A stretch of 64,000 bases of DNA from contig JAVHJL010000005.1 of the NCBI GenBank assembly GCA_036971715.1, forward strand, positions 3,596,001-3,660,000, in the 5' to 3' direction. The stretch is from Arthrobotrys musiformis (lineage: Eukaryota; Ascomycota; Orbiliomycetes; Orbiliales; Orbiliaceae). Below, one piece after another: positions 36,401 through 48,900 of the stretch (position 1 is the stretch's first letter; each line of letters begins with the position of its first letter). Under the pieces are notes generated by a model. The model was not told where the DNA came from. It ran no database searches and saw only the letters and a program-made list of their open reading frames with translations. The position numbers were made by a program, and so were the translations under genes.

Positions 36401-38704
36401 GATTCCCGCCAAGCGAGCCTCTGGATCAATTGAGATCGAGAGTTTTGAAGACACGGGAAAGCTCGAACACTATCTACAATGCATTGTCCTATTCCGTAAA
36501 GTCTCGCTTGTTTCGAAGAGCGAGCGAGATTGAATGCATACGTACCGCTGTGCTTCGTGACGAGATTCCAAGATTATGGAATGGTAACCTTAATCCTGCG
36601 ATGCTAATCACAACTTCCTCTTTACGGAAAAGCTGAAGTATGATCCCCCACTTTGTTCATTGACACCTGCCGCCGGTAGGCTCCGTGAATCTTTATTGGT
36701 GATTCCGGCCTGATCGAAACCTGAAGACCCTCGCCTTCATGTATAGTCCTCCTGTTTAGATCAAGCCTAGCAGCATTCCACACCTAGCATCCCACAGAAA
36801 ACGGGTATCAACCTGCAGCGCACATCCTCAAACGACATCTCTCCTCGATCTGCAATTGCCTTTAGGCTTTATTCTTTATCCCGTTCGTAAGATACTTATG
36901 TTCCGAGGATGTAAAAAGCCTGAGGGCGCGGCCGTCGTAGTGTTTCTGTTGAAAAGAAGCGCCTATGGTTGTGGATAGGATATATAGTTTTACTTGGAAG
37001 TTCTTGGAGCCACCGAGGTCTCTACCACCTAAAGTTCTTTCAAAGCATCGATCCCCTATTAATCAAAATTCTCCTTTTATGATGGGTCAAAATGCAGCAA
37101 AGTATTTGCCTTGGGGTCTTCGGCCTCCCACACATACCTATCTACTGCTCACCCTAATTCACCCTATTCAAAAAAGTTTTTTTCTCCCTCAACATCATGC
37201 ACACACAATAGCATGAGAGAGCTCTCCATCTCCATTCAAACTCTTTATTGTATCCTCCCAAATGTGCAAAAGGCTCCATCGCCGGCCTCAAAATGCTCAG
37301 CCGCGCGCTGTCGTCCTCATAATCGGTGTCCATAATGTCGACATGTTCAACGGCTCGAAAGGTACCTGATTATCACGCCACGACTACCTTATCGGTAGTT
37401 CGTATCTACGGAATCACGTTCAGGATCTGACAGAGATCAATGTCGCAGTTTCTTTGCCTTTACCCCGGATTTCCCAGAGCTTTGGGCGAAACAACATTTC
37501 TCCCCTATCCGTAGTCCGTATCGCCAAACCAGGTTATTCCTTCCTCCCGAAAGGAAAGCGTTCCCTGTCGTTGGCTGCCTTGCAACGGCCGATACATATC
37601 TGACAGGCCCTTTGCTTTATGTCGAACGCATACGAAACTTGAACTAGGGGGGTTTTCCCTGTCCCAGGTGTCATCTTTCTGAAATGCGGGTTGGCTGCTA
37701 AGGCCTAACACGGCGATATAGATGATTTTGGTATCTAGCTAAACATTCGTTTCCCGTAAAATCACATGTTGACGTTAGCTTTATTTCAAAGACATAAAAA
37801 CTCCTTCTAGGTCTATTCCAGACGAAATGGTTTTCTTTAGAGAGAGCATCTCACCTGGATTTTGTTTACAACTCATTCTTGCGCCGGGTTATGCGAGACA
37901 ATGGTCTAAGGCACGGAGTATTGACGCCAATTCGGAAATCTGTCTAGCTGGAACCGACGGAAATGGCGCTAGCCGTCGAACCCACCCTACATACGTCCGT
38001 CATGCAACAGGACCGACGACGGGGTTCTCCCAACTCGTCTTTGTCGGCTAAATGTTCAAAATGTTTGATCGGCGGCGGCCAAAAGAACTGTTGCATTTGC
38101 GCTAACGGCATCTTCCAGAATTCCTTCGTGACAGTTTAGTTTGAAGGTGGTTGGGTTTTTGTAGAATTCGAAACTTATGTTTATTGAAAGTAATACTTTG
38201 AATTAGACTCGAAAAAAAGTTGTATTTGGGTTACCCGAAAAGAACTTCGCACAAAATCCACAGGAGGAAGCAGATGCAAAATAATGCGCCGGAGTCAGAA
38301 CGAGAAGTTTATGTTTAATTACAAAAAGGATTTCATCGCTACCATAAAAACAATCAAAAGATATAAAAAAAGATGTTGTACAAAAAAGTTCTAACTCCGA
38401 GAAAATGGTCACCTTGACTTGCCTTTGCTTCCTTCCCTTCTGTGAGCCCTCCACGAAAATCCTCCTTCAAGTATCTACAAATTTTTTGGAGTCTCGACCA
38501 CTGCTGTTACCATCTGTCCCGCTTGTAATATGTCCCTCTGGTTGGTAAAAGAATCTATCGGATGACGTATCGTGAGGTAGTTGTGTTATCCGCTATATCG
38601 GAGACGCCAGTACGGCGGAATGAAACGGGGTGAAAAAAAGTCGTAAACTTTGAAACGCTGTTTCTAGCGATTTTTGGCGGGTTTTGGTTTTGCTTGTGGG
38701 AAAT
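33451..38704. other. Gene-free block, 5.25 kb
   Basis: No gene is seen between the rhodopsin-like gene's start and the tyrosinase 3' end. All open frames are short (up to about 127 codons) and without recognisable features. Confidence 0.5.
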
Positions 38705-40035
38705 TTATAGTGTAGCTGGGTTGAGGAGGGTGTCGTAGTCGTAGCACATGTCGAGAATGTTCATGACATCCCTGACCTTAACACCGACGTTGGCCTTGAT
38801 CTTATCGGCGTATCCCAAGTTGAGTGGCATGTCGAGAGTAGCATTGGGGCACAACTGGGCCTTGCCAGGAACGACATAGTCCATGAGGCAGGATGGGCCG
38901 CCGAAGTCGGTGAGACGGGCTGGGTAGTTGAGCTTTTGCCATGACCACCAGACACGGTCGAGGTTAGCGTGATGGAGCCAGAAGGCTGGGTCTGTAGTAG
39001 AATGATCTGTTAGTACTTGCTGACGTTTCGACCTGACCAAGGGTTCAAACTAACCTCCAGGGCTGACATAGAGATCTCCCATGATACCCAAAGTACCACC
39101 AATACCGTAATGACCACCACCGTGAACACCAGAAGCCTCGAAAGATGGACCACCCTCAACAACAACGTCGAAGTCATAGAAGTTCTGGGCTTGGAGGGTA
39201 ATTTTGGTCTGATTCTTTGCGAGATAACGACCAGCGAAGTAAGGGCTCATATCACGAGACAAGCAGCGGGGGACACCAACGAAGTCGTTTCCAGGACCGA
39301 GATTGACAACCATGTTCTTGAAGGCACCAGTGGTAACGCAACCACCACCGGTACGTCCGGGGACAGCGAAAGCGGCTTGCTCAGCGGGGACTGGGAGAAG
39401 GGCACCGTTTCCACCGAAACCAAGGTTAGCATCCCAGATGGGAGAGGCGAAGAACTTGGCATTGCCCTGACCGACATCCCTATGCCAGTCCCAGTATGGG
39501 AATGCACCTGTATAACCAGCTTCATCACGGAGCATCTTTTCCATGGTCCATGTGTAGTAGCGGTGGAATGGCAAGAAGTGACCCTGTAAACATTTGTTAG
39601 TCATTATGTATCATTGTGTAACATGAGTATTGGATTGTTGGTACATACGACATAGTGAACCTCGAATGTTTGGTTGATATGGGTAGCGACTAGATCGTCA
39701 TATCTAGTCTTAGCACCAGACCAGATGGATCTTGGGGTGACTCCTGGCTTTGAAAGGATGCAGTTCATGGCCAAAAGGAAGTTGAATCTGTCAACCATCG
39801 ACATATCACGCCTGCGCAGATGCGTTAGCTAAAGGTCCCTCATTGAGTCATCATACGTCAATACATACCATTCTTTTCTAACGTAAATTTTCTTGCAGGT
39901 ACCGAATGGCTTTGTCGAGGTGCTGCCACCGCCGCTACCGGGTGTCGGGACAGAGAAGACAGTAGTGCTACATAGGAGAAGGACCAATGTTACAAGGTAC
40001 ATTATGCGCCGGCCGGCAGAAGACATGGCGGCCAT
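38705..40035 (-). CDS. Secreted short tyrosinase, four exons, 381 aa
   Basis: This copper-binding type-3 enzyme oxidises phenols to o-diphenols and quinones. Exons: 40035-39869, 39811-39649, 39583-39055 and 38991-38705; introns are 57-65 nt and the frame is open. A signal peptide (about 1-29, hydrophobic VTLVLLLCSTTVF) precedes a Gly/Ser-rich spacer and the KKIYVRKEWRDMS entry typical of fungal short tyrosinases. The CuA site has His at about 100 (THINQT), 108 (VHYVGHF) and 117 (FHRYYTW). CuB has His at about 264 and 268 (GVHGGGHYGIGG) and in FWLHHANLDRVWW at about 293. A GGGCVTTGAFKNM segment is also typical. No C-terminal lid domain is encoded, as in other short secreted tyrosinases, so no proteolytic activation is expected. 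It has strong codon bias and a TATA box 167 bp upstream. Its next recognisable neighbour on the same strand is the Tyr-Lys-Pro repeat protein. Confidence 0.95.
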
Positions 40036-40196
40036 CTTGAAGAAGTGTGAGGATGGTTGGTTGAGAGACCGATATCTGTAGGCAGAGATACTGGTATCGA
40101 GCAGAGGGGTATTGGCAAAAAGGAAGTGATATGCTCGATGGTAAAACTGTGCCAGGTTGCCACGTTTTTCCAACGGTGACGAGGGGGAGGACTAGA

Positions 40197-40202
40197 TTTA
40201 TA
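40197..40202 (-). promoter_or_regulatory. TATA box of tyrosinase gene
   Basis: TATAAA on the coding strand, 167 bp before the ATG at 40035, in the sequence AAGTATAAATC. The position and the strong codon bias of the gene agree with a TATA-driven, highly expressed promoter. Confidence 0.5.
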
Positions 40203-43200
40203 CTTGAGCGAGGAGGCGACAAGATGATCTGGAAAAAGTAAAAAACAAAAAAGTAATGAGCGACTATGGATAGCTATCCCTAAGCAGTGGGCACACTAGA
40301 CAGGACAAAGATACTATCCAGGAAAAGTAAAAAAACGAAATAAGAGACAAGACAAGAAACTAAACTAAAAAGTTTAGGGTTACTCGGAAAGGAGCGACTG
40401 CAGTTAGATTCTTGGTAGAAAGATGGCTGGCAAATGCACGATGCAAGAACGGATAGCACGGTTCCGTTCAGCTCGAAAACATTTACGAATCCGAAACTAA
40501 AATGTAGAAAAACGAGTGGAGTGAATGAATGATTGAAAGAGAAAAGAAATCCACAAAAAAAAGTACTCCGCAGTACGTATAGTAAGGTATATAACGGGAT
40601 CCGGTACTTGTCAAGGTATAGAAATGGAGCAATGCAAAATGAGGTTCTGAACCTGCATAAAACGACCAGATGCGACCCACATGGACCACCACGTTTTTCT
40701 ACTAAGCTTCTTGGAACGTCTCCGGTGTGGAGCCCAAACCTTCGATTTCGAGGCAGAAATCTGCCCAATTTTACCAATCATAGAGAAACAATAAGCTGCT
40801 GGCTTTAAGATTGTCGAGTGGTTCGTGGTTCCCTGGATCCATCCGTTTACCCAAATTGGTTGGCATCCACGGGCAGCTAAGTCCGTGCATAGCGTGTCAG
40901 CCCTTACCAAGCCCAAAAGATGCGACCACAACCACTAACAAAAACATTTTCAAAATACTAGTATATTTGGGAGGGACATGGTCCGGTCGCACAACTTATC
41001 CCTTGCTCGTTTACCCCCCCGATTTAATTCAATTGTTGTACGGAGCGAGAATTGTGCCAATTTGCATGAGGTTTTGCCAGGCACTGGAAATTAATATGCT
41101 ACTTGACAGGTCAGATGATTCGTCGCGATGATGCGAAGACGCCGCCAGCCGGCCGTTGACGGCACAAAATGGATTCGATCCCTTTTTTCTGAGTGGGTGA
41201 GGCGTTCGGTCTCAAGTTCTTGAGTCTTTCACAAAACAATGGGCGTTTGGTCAACGCTTGTACCGTGAAGTAGCTTCGTTTTTTTTTCTTTGTCTTGATC
41301 CGCCCATGTCGCATGCAGGAATGCATGTCAAAAGTAACAGCGCAGCGCAGCTCCGTAATGGATGGAACCCGGGCTGGCCTGGGTCCATCTGCATTGTATC
41401 GCATCGGTGGCCATGTCAACTCTTTTTGACAAACAGGCGCATGCCACCGGCTAAGTCGGATAGCGAAAGCTGGAGTTTTTATCCGCCTTTCGCTGCAAAC
41501 AACGTACGATATACTCGCCATGAATGGAGTCGTTACGGGTTGAAATATATCGCGCATTGGCAAATTCAAAAAAAAAGTGACTGCATGCGCAAGCCAATAT
41601 GCAGTTCAATTTACATACTCAATCCATACCTTTAATATTGATAAGCTTGCGTTTCGGTAAATATTCCCTACAACCCTAGCTCGAATATCCATAATTGTGA
41701 CTGTGGGAGGCTTCGTGTTCCCCTATCACAGTTGCACACGCAGTTTGACGGCAAAGCACCTCGGCAAAAAACGTAACATTTTGAAGGGGTTTGGGTAATA
41801 TATGCCTAAGAGCGCCTGTATACGAGCTACAGTGCATACATATTGTATTCTTCGAACGAGGCGCCAGCGCAGCTTCGGAACCAACGAAAATCCTCCTGTA
41901 TAGCACGAAGATTTTAATTATTTTTTCTTTGGCCATCGACGCACCACTGCAGGCTCTGAATGGAGCTCGGGAGACGGAGTTTGCGTCCGCATCCTCCTTC
42001 ATGCCATGCACAAAAATCCCCAAAAATCTTAAGCCCCTGGCAATTCGAAAATAGTGCACACTTTAAGCTTAATACGGCTAAGCTATAGCTAATTCGACGA
42101 CACTTCGAGACGGATTAAGGTTAGAAGTGAAAGCAAAAAATGCGTGCACTATGTAATTTTTGTTTTTGGTCTTAACTACTCCGTACAGCGTTCGTGACGA
42201 CTGAAGCGCTAGGCGACATGCATCCCTTCCATTCAGTTGAAAATAACAAATTCGACGGTGGCGTTGATGGGCCTTTGTGGGGTTTTCTAACCCTGTCGTG
42301 TTTGCAAGGTCCCCACACACCAAGGAAATCGGGTTTGATAGAGCTTACGATTTTTGTGCAAACCCTTGAGAGCTTCAGGCATCTCTCCCACGCGACGAAA
42401 AATGACCAGGCATAGGAGCCTGATAATAGTATCTTATGTATACGTTGCATAAGAAATGGCGACAATTATTTTTCTAATAATATTGAGGCACATGGAAAAC
42501 TTTCAAAGTTTTGGTAGCGTTATAGCTTTTGCCCTTATTGCTTCAAATCTCTCGCAAGTGATATTATAGCAAGTCCTGTCTTAATGCAATTTCATTCGCC
42601 TCTATAAAAAGGGAGTGCCATGGAACCCTATCAATATCTCATCTCAATTGCAAGGGGGGAAACACATGTATCAATTACGGCTTCCAGATAAGCCGGGACT
42701 GACCAGTTAGAACACGGTCTTTTCTCATTTGAACTATTTCTCCGCGCTAAGTCAGTCCGAGCTTGAAATGTCTTTCGATTCGACTTATTTCAAGGATATT
42801 GAAGGGATGAATGAACCAGATCTTGGTACGCCGGAATTAGGAACCCGTGGTATCCTGAGCTTCTTGTTGGAGCCCAATGGATTCACTAGGTTTCCTTAAG
42901 CTGGGGAAACCCAGAAAGCCATGTGCGAATGGCGCACAGACGTGTGATGTCGACGACGTCACGGGCTTTTGGGCTGGGGCTATTTTGGAACTGCAAATTG
43001 AAGTAGCTGTGATAAATATTGCATGTAGAGGGCGTTGCATGAAATGGAGTATCTGTAGCGTAATAACTTTAACATGTCAAAGCTACATCTATAGCTATAG
43101 CTATGGAGCAGAAAAATATAGTTTAGACAAAGGGAATTTCACCCGACGTCAGGCAGGCTCGTCGGATGTTCCGAGCCGACTGACACATAGATGTGTAAGT

Positions 43201-43825
43201 ATGTATATGCGCCAGACCTCCGATATCAAAAAGTTAATGGGATCGGCGAAAAACTCAGATAACTCGTATCGCATAATGATTACGCCTTGTTGGTCTGGCC
43301 CAAGGGTCCCACGTGTTTCTCGTCTACCACGTTTGTGACTGATATGCACCCTCCATGCAGCCTGGTTACACTGTGCAGGCCTAGCTATGTGCATGCATGC
43401 TCGAGAACTTGAAAGAGAGGAAAAGGTCCGCGGTCTGTTGCAGTAATGCCGACTTATCCAGACCCAGCTCGAATTCTAAGACAATGCACTCCGGATATCA
43501 AAGGCTCTGTGAGTTCTGGACTCTGAATAGTATCCAGGAGTCTTTCGCCCAATCCTTGGAACCAAGAAGGTTGCTCCACATACTTTGATTGCAAATAGTT
43601 GACATATCCTTGAAGGGCCATCGAATTATATGTGACGATCACTTCTTTTTTGGACCGCAATACGAGCGAAACCATAAAAAGTGTCAAAGCCCATTCTCAG
43701 CTCAGAGAATTACCAAAAGAAGGTGAGATATACGTAGTCACTATTCCATAATCGAATGATCGAGACGAAGGCCAAAAGAAAACTCAAAAGGCCCACGTTC
43801 ACCACGTGGTTGACGCCTTGCTCCC

Positions 43826-43877
43826 ATTATTATTATTATTTTATTTTACTTTTATTTTTATTTTTATTGTTTTTTTC
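43826..43877. repeat. ATT/TTTTA low-complexity tract
   Basis: An (ATT)n run merges into TTTTA-type repeats and a T-rich tail. Confidence 0.85.
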
Positions 43878-44076
43878 TTTGAGTGATCGTCGTTCTAAAA
43901 AAGAATTTCTAGAAATATCAAGCGATGTACTATGTAAGGTTGGTGTTCGTTATACGTTATACGCACGAGCCGAGATATAGAAATTCGTCTCCGAGGTTCA
44001 CCCATGACCATATTATCAAAGACTTTTTTTTTTTGCCAACCACATAAAGCTTTGTTCCCACCAAGACCCGCTAGAC

Positions 44077-44099
44077 AAAAAAAAAAAAAAAAAAAAAAA
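44077..44099 (+). repeat. Poly-A run of 23
   Basis: An uninterrupted 23-base A tract, preceded at 44024-44034 by an 11-base T tract. Homopolymer length in the assembly may be uncertain. Confidence 0.9.
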
Positions 44100-45952
44100 G
44101 AAAGAAATAAAGAAAGAATGGGAAACTGCGTAGGATTCTGAACATAGTACGGTACTACCGTTTAGTTTCGTTGGTATAATTAAGCTTAACCAGCCTTTGC
44201 GATAGGCAAAAAGCCCTGATTGTCTGGAGGCGAGAAAACCCAGCCATCCGACGGCCATAAAAATAAAAAAAAACCACAGTGTGCTTGGACTTCGGATACG
44301 TTGGCGAAAGGTTTTCCCACCACCGAAAAAACTGGGCGGAAAACTTTGGCGACTCGAAGCCGGAGAGCTAAGAACAAGAGCTGAGCTACTGGAGCTCACA
44401 AATCTCACTATAACCCGCCTACCGACGCAGTCAAGACGTGGCGTCGAGACGCCTAGAAGCTACACAAAAAAAGGTTATCACGCAAAACTGGTGCCGAAAC
44501 CCTCAAGCCCTCGGAGAGGAAACGAAACCTTTCCACCGCCAGTTTACTCAACGTCCGCTCCTTTTCAAGACTTGAGAGAATTCGGTAATCGTGAAGAAAA
44601 GCAACAGGCGGGTCCCCCAACGAAAGTGGCATTTTGCCTCACCATTGAAATGAAAAAAAGTCTTGGAAAGACTAGCCGACTAGTCAGACTGTGGAAAAAC
44701 CTTTTATTGATGTGTTGGAGCTGGGGTTGACCATTTCCCTTCGCGGTTGAGCGAAGGAGCTGGTGAGCGAGGTGGGTCAAGCCAAGCCTGAATTTTACTT
44801 CTCTCCCCTGAGCTTAGGTGGCGTTTTTCGTTTACGGCCTGCATAAGCCCCCTTTTCCTGTTGTTCCAACACAGTTTTCCCGGTGCCCCGGAAAGTTTAC
44901 CTTCCTGCAGCAGTCAAGCGGTTTATGGGAAGGCGCGGCAATTTTGATTTGCTGGTGACCCACCATCCATCAGCAATTCGAGCATCCGTCAAGGATATCG
45001 GCTGTGGGATCCTGGGAGAAGCTCATCGAAAGAACGAATGCCCCAGTTTCAAATAGCGATTTTTGGGGGTTAAATGTCTTCCCTCGCTGCCGGCTGTTGC
45101 ATTGTTCAATTCATTGCCTGCGAAATGATGGAGGGTCAGATTTCTTACAGCTCCGGTTCGGAGAGGCCTCGATTGGTTTGCTTTGACTGGATGGATATGC
45201 GTACTCAATTGTGTCGATGGACGCATTGTAATGTTGTATACTGGCATACATGCTATTATATTATGGTGATGCATGATGGTGGTGATGACCGACGCGATGG
45301 TGTGTTACGCTACATAGAAGGTCCCAGCTGTCCGGTTGGCGGGAGGCGTATATCCAACACGCGGAAGGGAAGGAAGGCTGCACGTTACCGAGAACACCCT
45401 CAAACCAGCTCATGGTGACCACTCCACTCAACCACATCCCCAACACATTTTCCCACACGCTGCAGGATCTAGACCTTCGTCTCGTGAGTTCGAGACCTCT
45501 TCCCTTACCATATATCCTATGCCCTTCCCCAGCCCATTACGGAGTATGCTATCGACATTTGCTCCGGAATCCCGGTGATTGAAACTTTGGTGCTGGTCAC
45601 GTGTGGGCGTTCTGTGGATTCTGACGGTTCTGATCTGCAGAAAGAAAGGGTATGTATTATTAAAGAAAGGAAATATAGGTATGTAACGGTGCTCCCTATC
45701 GGAGAGGGTATATATGATACATCTAACTCGAAGAGAACTCCCCAAAGGCTTCGGGAGCCTTTCTGATCAAGACAAAAACGCGACCAGCGAAACAAAAGGT
45801 CTTTTGACTACATGGTATTCGGACACAAAAGAAAAAAAAAGAAAAATGCAAGAACAAGGCAGAAGCAAGAGTGGTAACAATATTATTAGTTCGTCCATGG
45901 GGTGTTCGTTATAGGTTTATTGTTTCTGGGGCCTGGATCATTTCCAGGTGCT

Positions 45953-48900
45953 TTAGAATGAAAGCGTGCCAGCCAACAGGCCAGAGACACAGCTACTTAT
46001 ACCGTTGGTGACGTCGTCGAGGCCCTCGTGGCTGTCATTGCCGCTGAACCCTAGAACACCACCAACGACCTGGATACTGTTCCTGACACCAGATCCAACA
46101 TCGAGTCCGAGTCTGGCGGTCTCAACACACTTCTTCACGCCACCGGAGAGAAGTCCGGCGGCGGCACACTGAGTGATGTACTCCGTGGCATCCTCGATGA
46201 CTTGGTCCTTGATAAACTGTGGGCTGCATGGTGCCTATTGATTCCTTCTTGTTAGTATCTTCATTCATATCGAATTGGTGTGGGGTTGGACGGTTTAACT
46301 TACTCCTCCTTCAAGTGCGACGCAGGCTTTGTAGAGCAACTGGTTGCCACCGGACAAGCCCATCTCAGCACATTTAATAGATGGATCCAAGACAGTGCCG
46401 CTCTTCTTGAGGCACTGTTGAGCGAGAAGGACAGTGTCGAAATCCTTGTTGCAGGCAAGAATACAGTCGAAATCAGCAGAGCCAGTATCAGTGATACAGC
46501 CAACAAGATTGGTTGGAACTTTCCCGCCAGATCGTTTGCATTCTTCGAGTGCTTCGGCGGTCACCAGGGATTTGAGAGCACATGGGTCAATGTCTCCGAC
46601 GTTTTTGCAGGTTCCGTCGATGTTAAGTCCTTCGACAGTATCACAGAATTGAGTACCGAGTTGAATGTTTTGGGGAACCTGGCCATCATCACTAGGCTTG
46701 GCGGTGGTGGTGGTTTGGGGCAGTTGCGAAGTCGTTGTCACGATTGTTGGGGCGGCTGTTGTCGATGGCTTGGTGGTCGATGGCGCGGAAGACGTGGAAG
46801 ATGTGGTGGAAGTGGTGGTAGAAGTGGATGTACCAGGCGTCGTCGATGGTTTAGTGGTCGATGGCGTGGAGGAAGAGGATGATGTAGAAGACGTGGAAGA
46901 AGCTTGGCTGGCAGTCGTCGATAACTTCGTGGTTGGCAGTGTCGGGAGAGTAGCAGAGGAAGAAGATGTGGAAGATGAAGATGGGCCGGCCGTCGTCGAT
47001 ACCTTAGTGGTCGGCAATGTGGAGGAAGAGGACGACGTGGAAGACGTAGAAGATGTGGAAGAAGAAGATGGGCCGGCACTCGTCGACGTCTTAGTGGTCG
47101 ACAGTGTGGAGGAGGACGACGATGTGGGTGATCCGGAAGATGTGGAAGAGGGTTGACTGGCAGTCGTCGATGTCTTAGTGGTCGATTGCGCGGATGAAGA
47201 AGACGATGTGGACGAAGTGGGCAACGCCGAAGAAGTGGATGTGGAGGAAGTTTGACTAGCAGTCGTCGATGACTTAGTGGTCGATAGTGTGGAGGAGGAA
47301 GATTGGCCAGCAGTCGTCGATGACTTAGTGGTTGACAATGTCGAGGAAGATGATGATATAGAAGAGGTGGATGATGTGGAAGGAGTTGATGTACCGGTGG
47401 TCGTTGACGCCTTAGTGGTCGATGTTATGGAAGACGACGATGACGATGAACCGGTAGTCGTTGACGAAGTTGTGGATGGCGTGGAAGAAGATTGACCGGC
47501 TGTCGTCGATGATTTAGTAGTCAATGATGTGGATGAAGAAGATGGGCTAGTGGTAGAAGAGCCTGTGCTTGAGGGACCTGCGGTAGAGGAACTAGTAGAC
47601 GAGGGACCTGCGGTAGAGGAACTGGTTGACGAGGGACCTGCGCTGGAGGATGTACCGGCACTAGAAGATGAACTTGTGCTAGAAGATGGACCAGCGCTAG
47701 AAGATGAGCTTGTGCTAGAAGATGGTCCGGCGCTAGAAGATGAGCTTGTGCTAGAAGATGGACCCGCTGTCGATGAACCTGTGGAGGAAGATGAGCCTGT
47801 GGAGGAAGACGAAGTGGAGCTAGACGGGCCTGCAGAAGAAGGCGCCGTGCTCGAAGGGCCAGTCGACGAAGACGAGCTTGTGCTAGAAGTGCTGGTGGGC
47901 AATGCTCCAGTGCTGGTGGTTGAGGCAGCAGATGACGGCCCAGTTGAAGAAGCAGTGGTAGTGGAAGATCCCGCAGATGTGTCAGTTGGAGCACTTGAAG
48001 ATGAGATCCCGCTAGATGAAGCCCCGGATGTGGGCCCGCCAGAAGTCGATGTGGGGGTTCCGGACGATGGGCCAGTAGTTGAAGCACCAGTTGAGGTTGC
48101 AGGCCTGCTTGAGCTTGAGCTTGGTGTACTATCAGGACACTGGGAAGGCTCAACCTTAAAGATCCTCACAGGCTCACATCCTTCTGGGTTAACCCCGTCG
48201 AAAACACAGGTGATGGTGTTATCAGCGTTCTTGCAATAGCTGACCACACGGCCGGCGCTGCGAGAGGAGTCGCTTGCGGTCGAGATAGTCCAGACCAAGT
48301 CCAAGCCACCGAGGGAGAAGGCTTGGGTGATGGCACCAGTTCCGAGCCTGAAAAGGGCGGATCCGTTGTCAATATCACCGTTGTTGGCGAAGGCCATCAA
48401 GGAGCCCGCACTAGTCAACTGCTGCTCAGGATTAATGCGGAATCTCTGGGCACCGCCGCAGCCTTTGCGGATAGAGCAGACATTGTTGGCACAAACAAGG
48501 AGGCCCTTGGGACCGTTTCCTCCAGCAGTACTACCATCGCCTCCTCCGCTAGTATTGCTTCCGCTAGCACCGTTTCCAGTATTACCCGCAGCGGGCTCAA
48601 CATCGTCTCCAGTTGGCGCAAGATCGGTACCAAGGAAGAAAGCCTCGCCGCCATCTGGGTTGATTGGGTTCGCGCTGGCAGAAGCGGTTCCGGTCTCGGT
48701 CTTAGTCTCTGTGGCGGTAGTAGTGACAGTGGTGGTTGTCTTTTCCGTGGTCGTGACTACGGTAGTGACTGTGGTTGTGCCAGCGAGGACAGTGCTGAGG
48801 CTAGTAGGCCCGTAGACTGTGTAGGTAATGCCGAGATTGCTGACGCAGATGGTAGTCTTATGCGGGAAGTAGCTGTTGATGTGATATGGGACACGGTATG

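Larger units (their letters stand above)
40036..45952. other. Gene-free block, 5.9 kb
   Basis: Apart from the tyrosinase promoter, no gene is seen. It has low-complexity patches (listed) at 43.8-44.1 kb and one 149-codon open frame (44281-44730, plus) that I could not support as a gene. Confidence 0.5.

Noticed and set aside
44024..44099. Poly-T followed by poly-A as a possible retroposon
   Set aside because: No target-site duplication or internal element sequence is visible. Simple homopolymers explain it.
44281..44730. 149-codon open frame with a TGGTGCCGAAACCC stretch resembling a retroelement primer-binding site
   Set aside because: No long terminal repeats, no gag/pol similarity, and a single short match is expected by chance.
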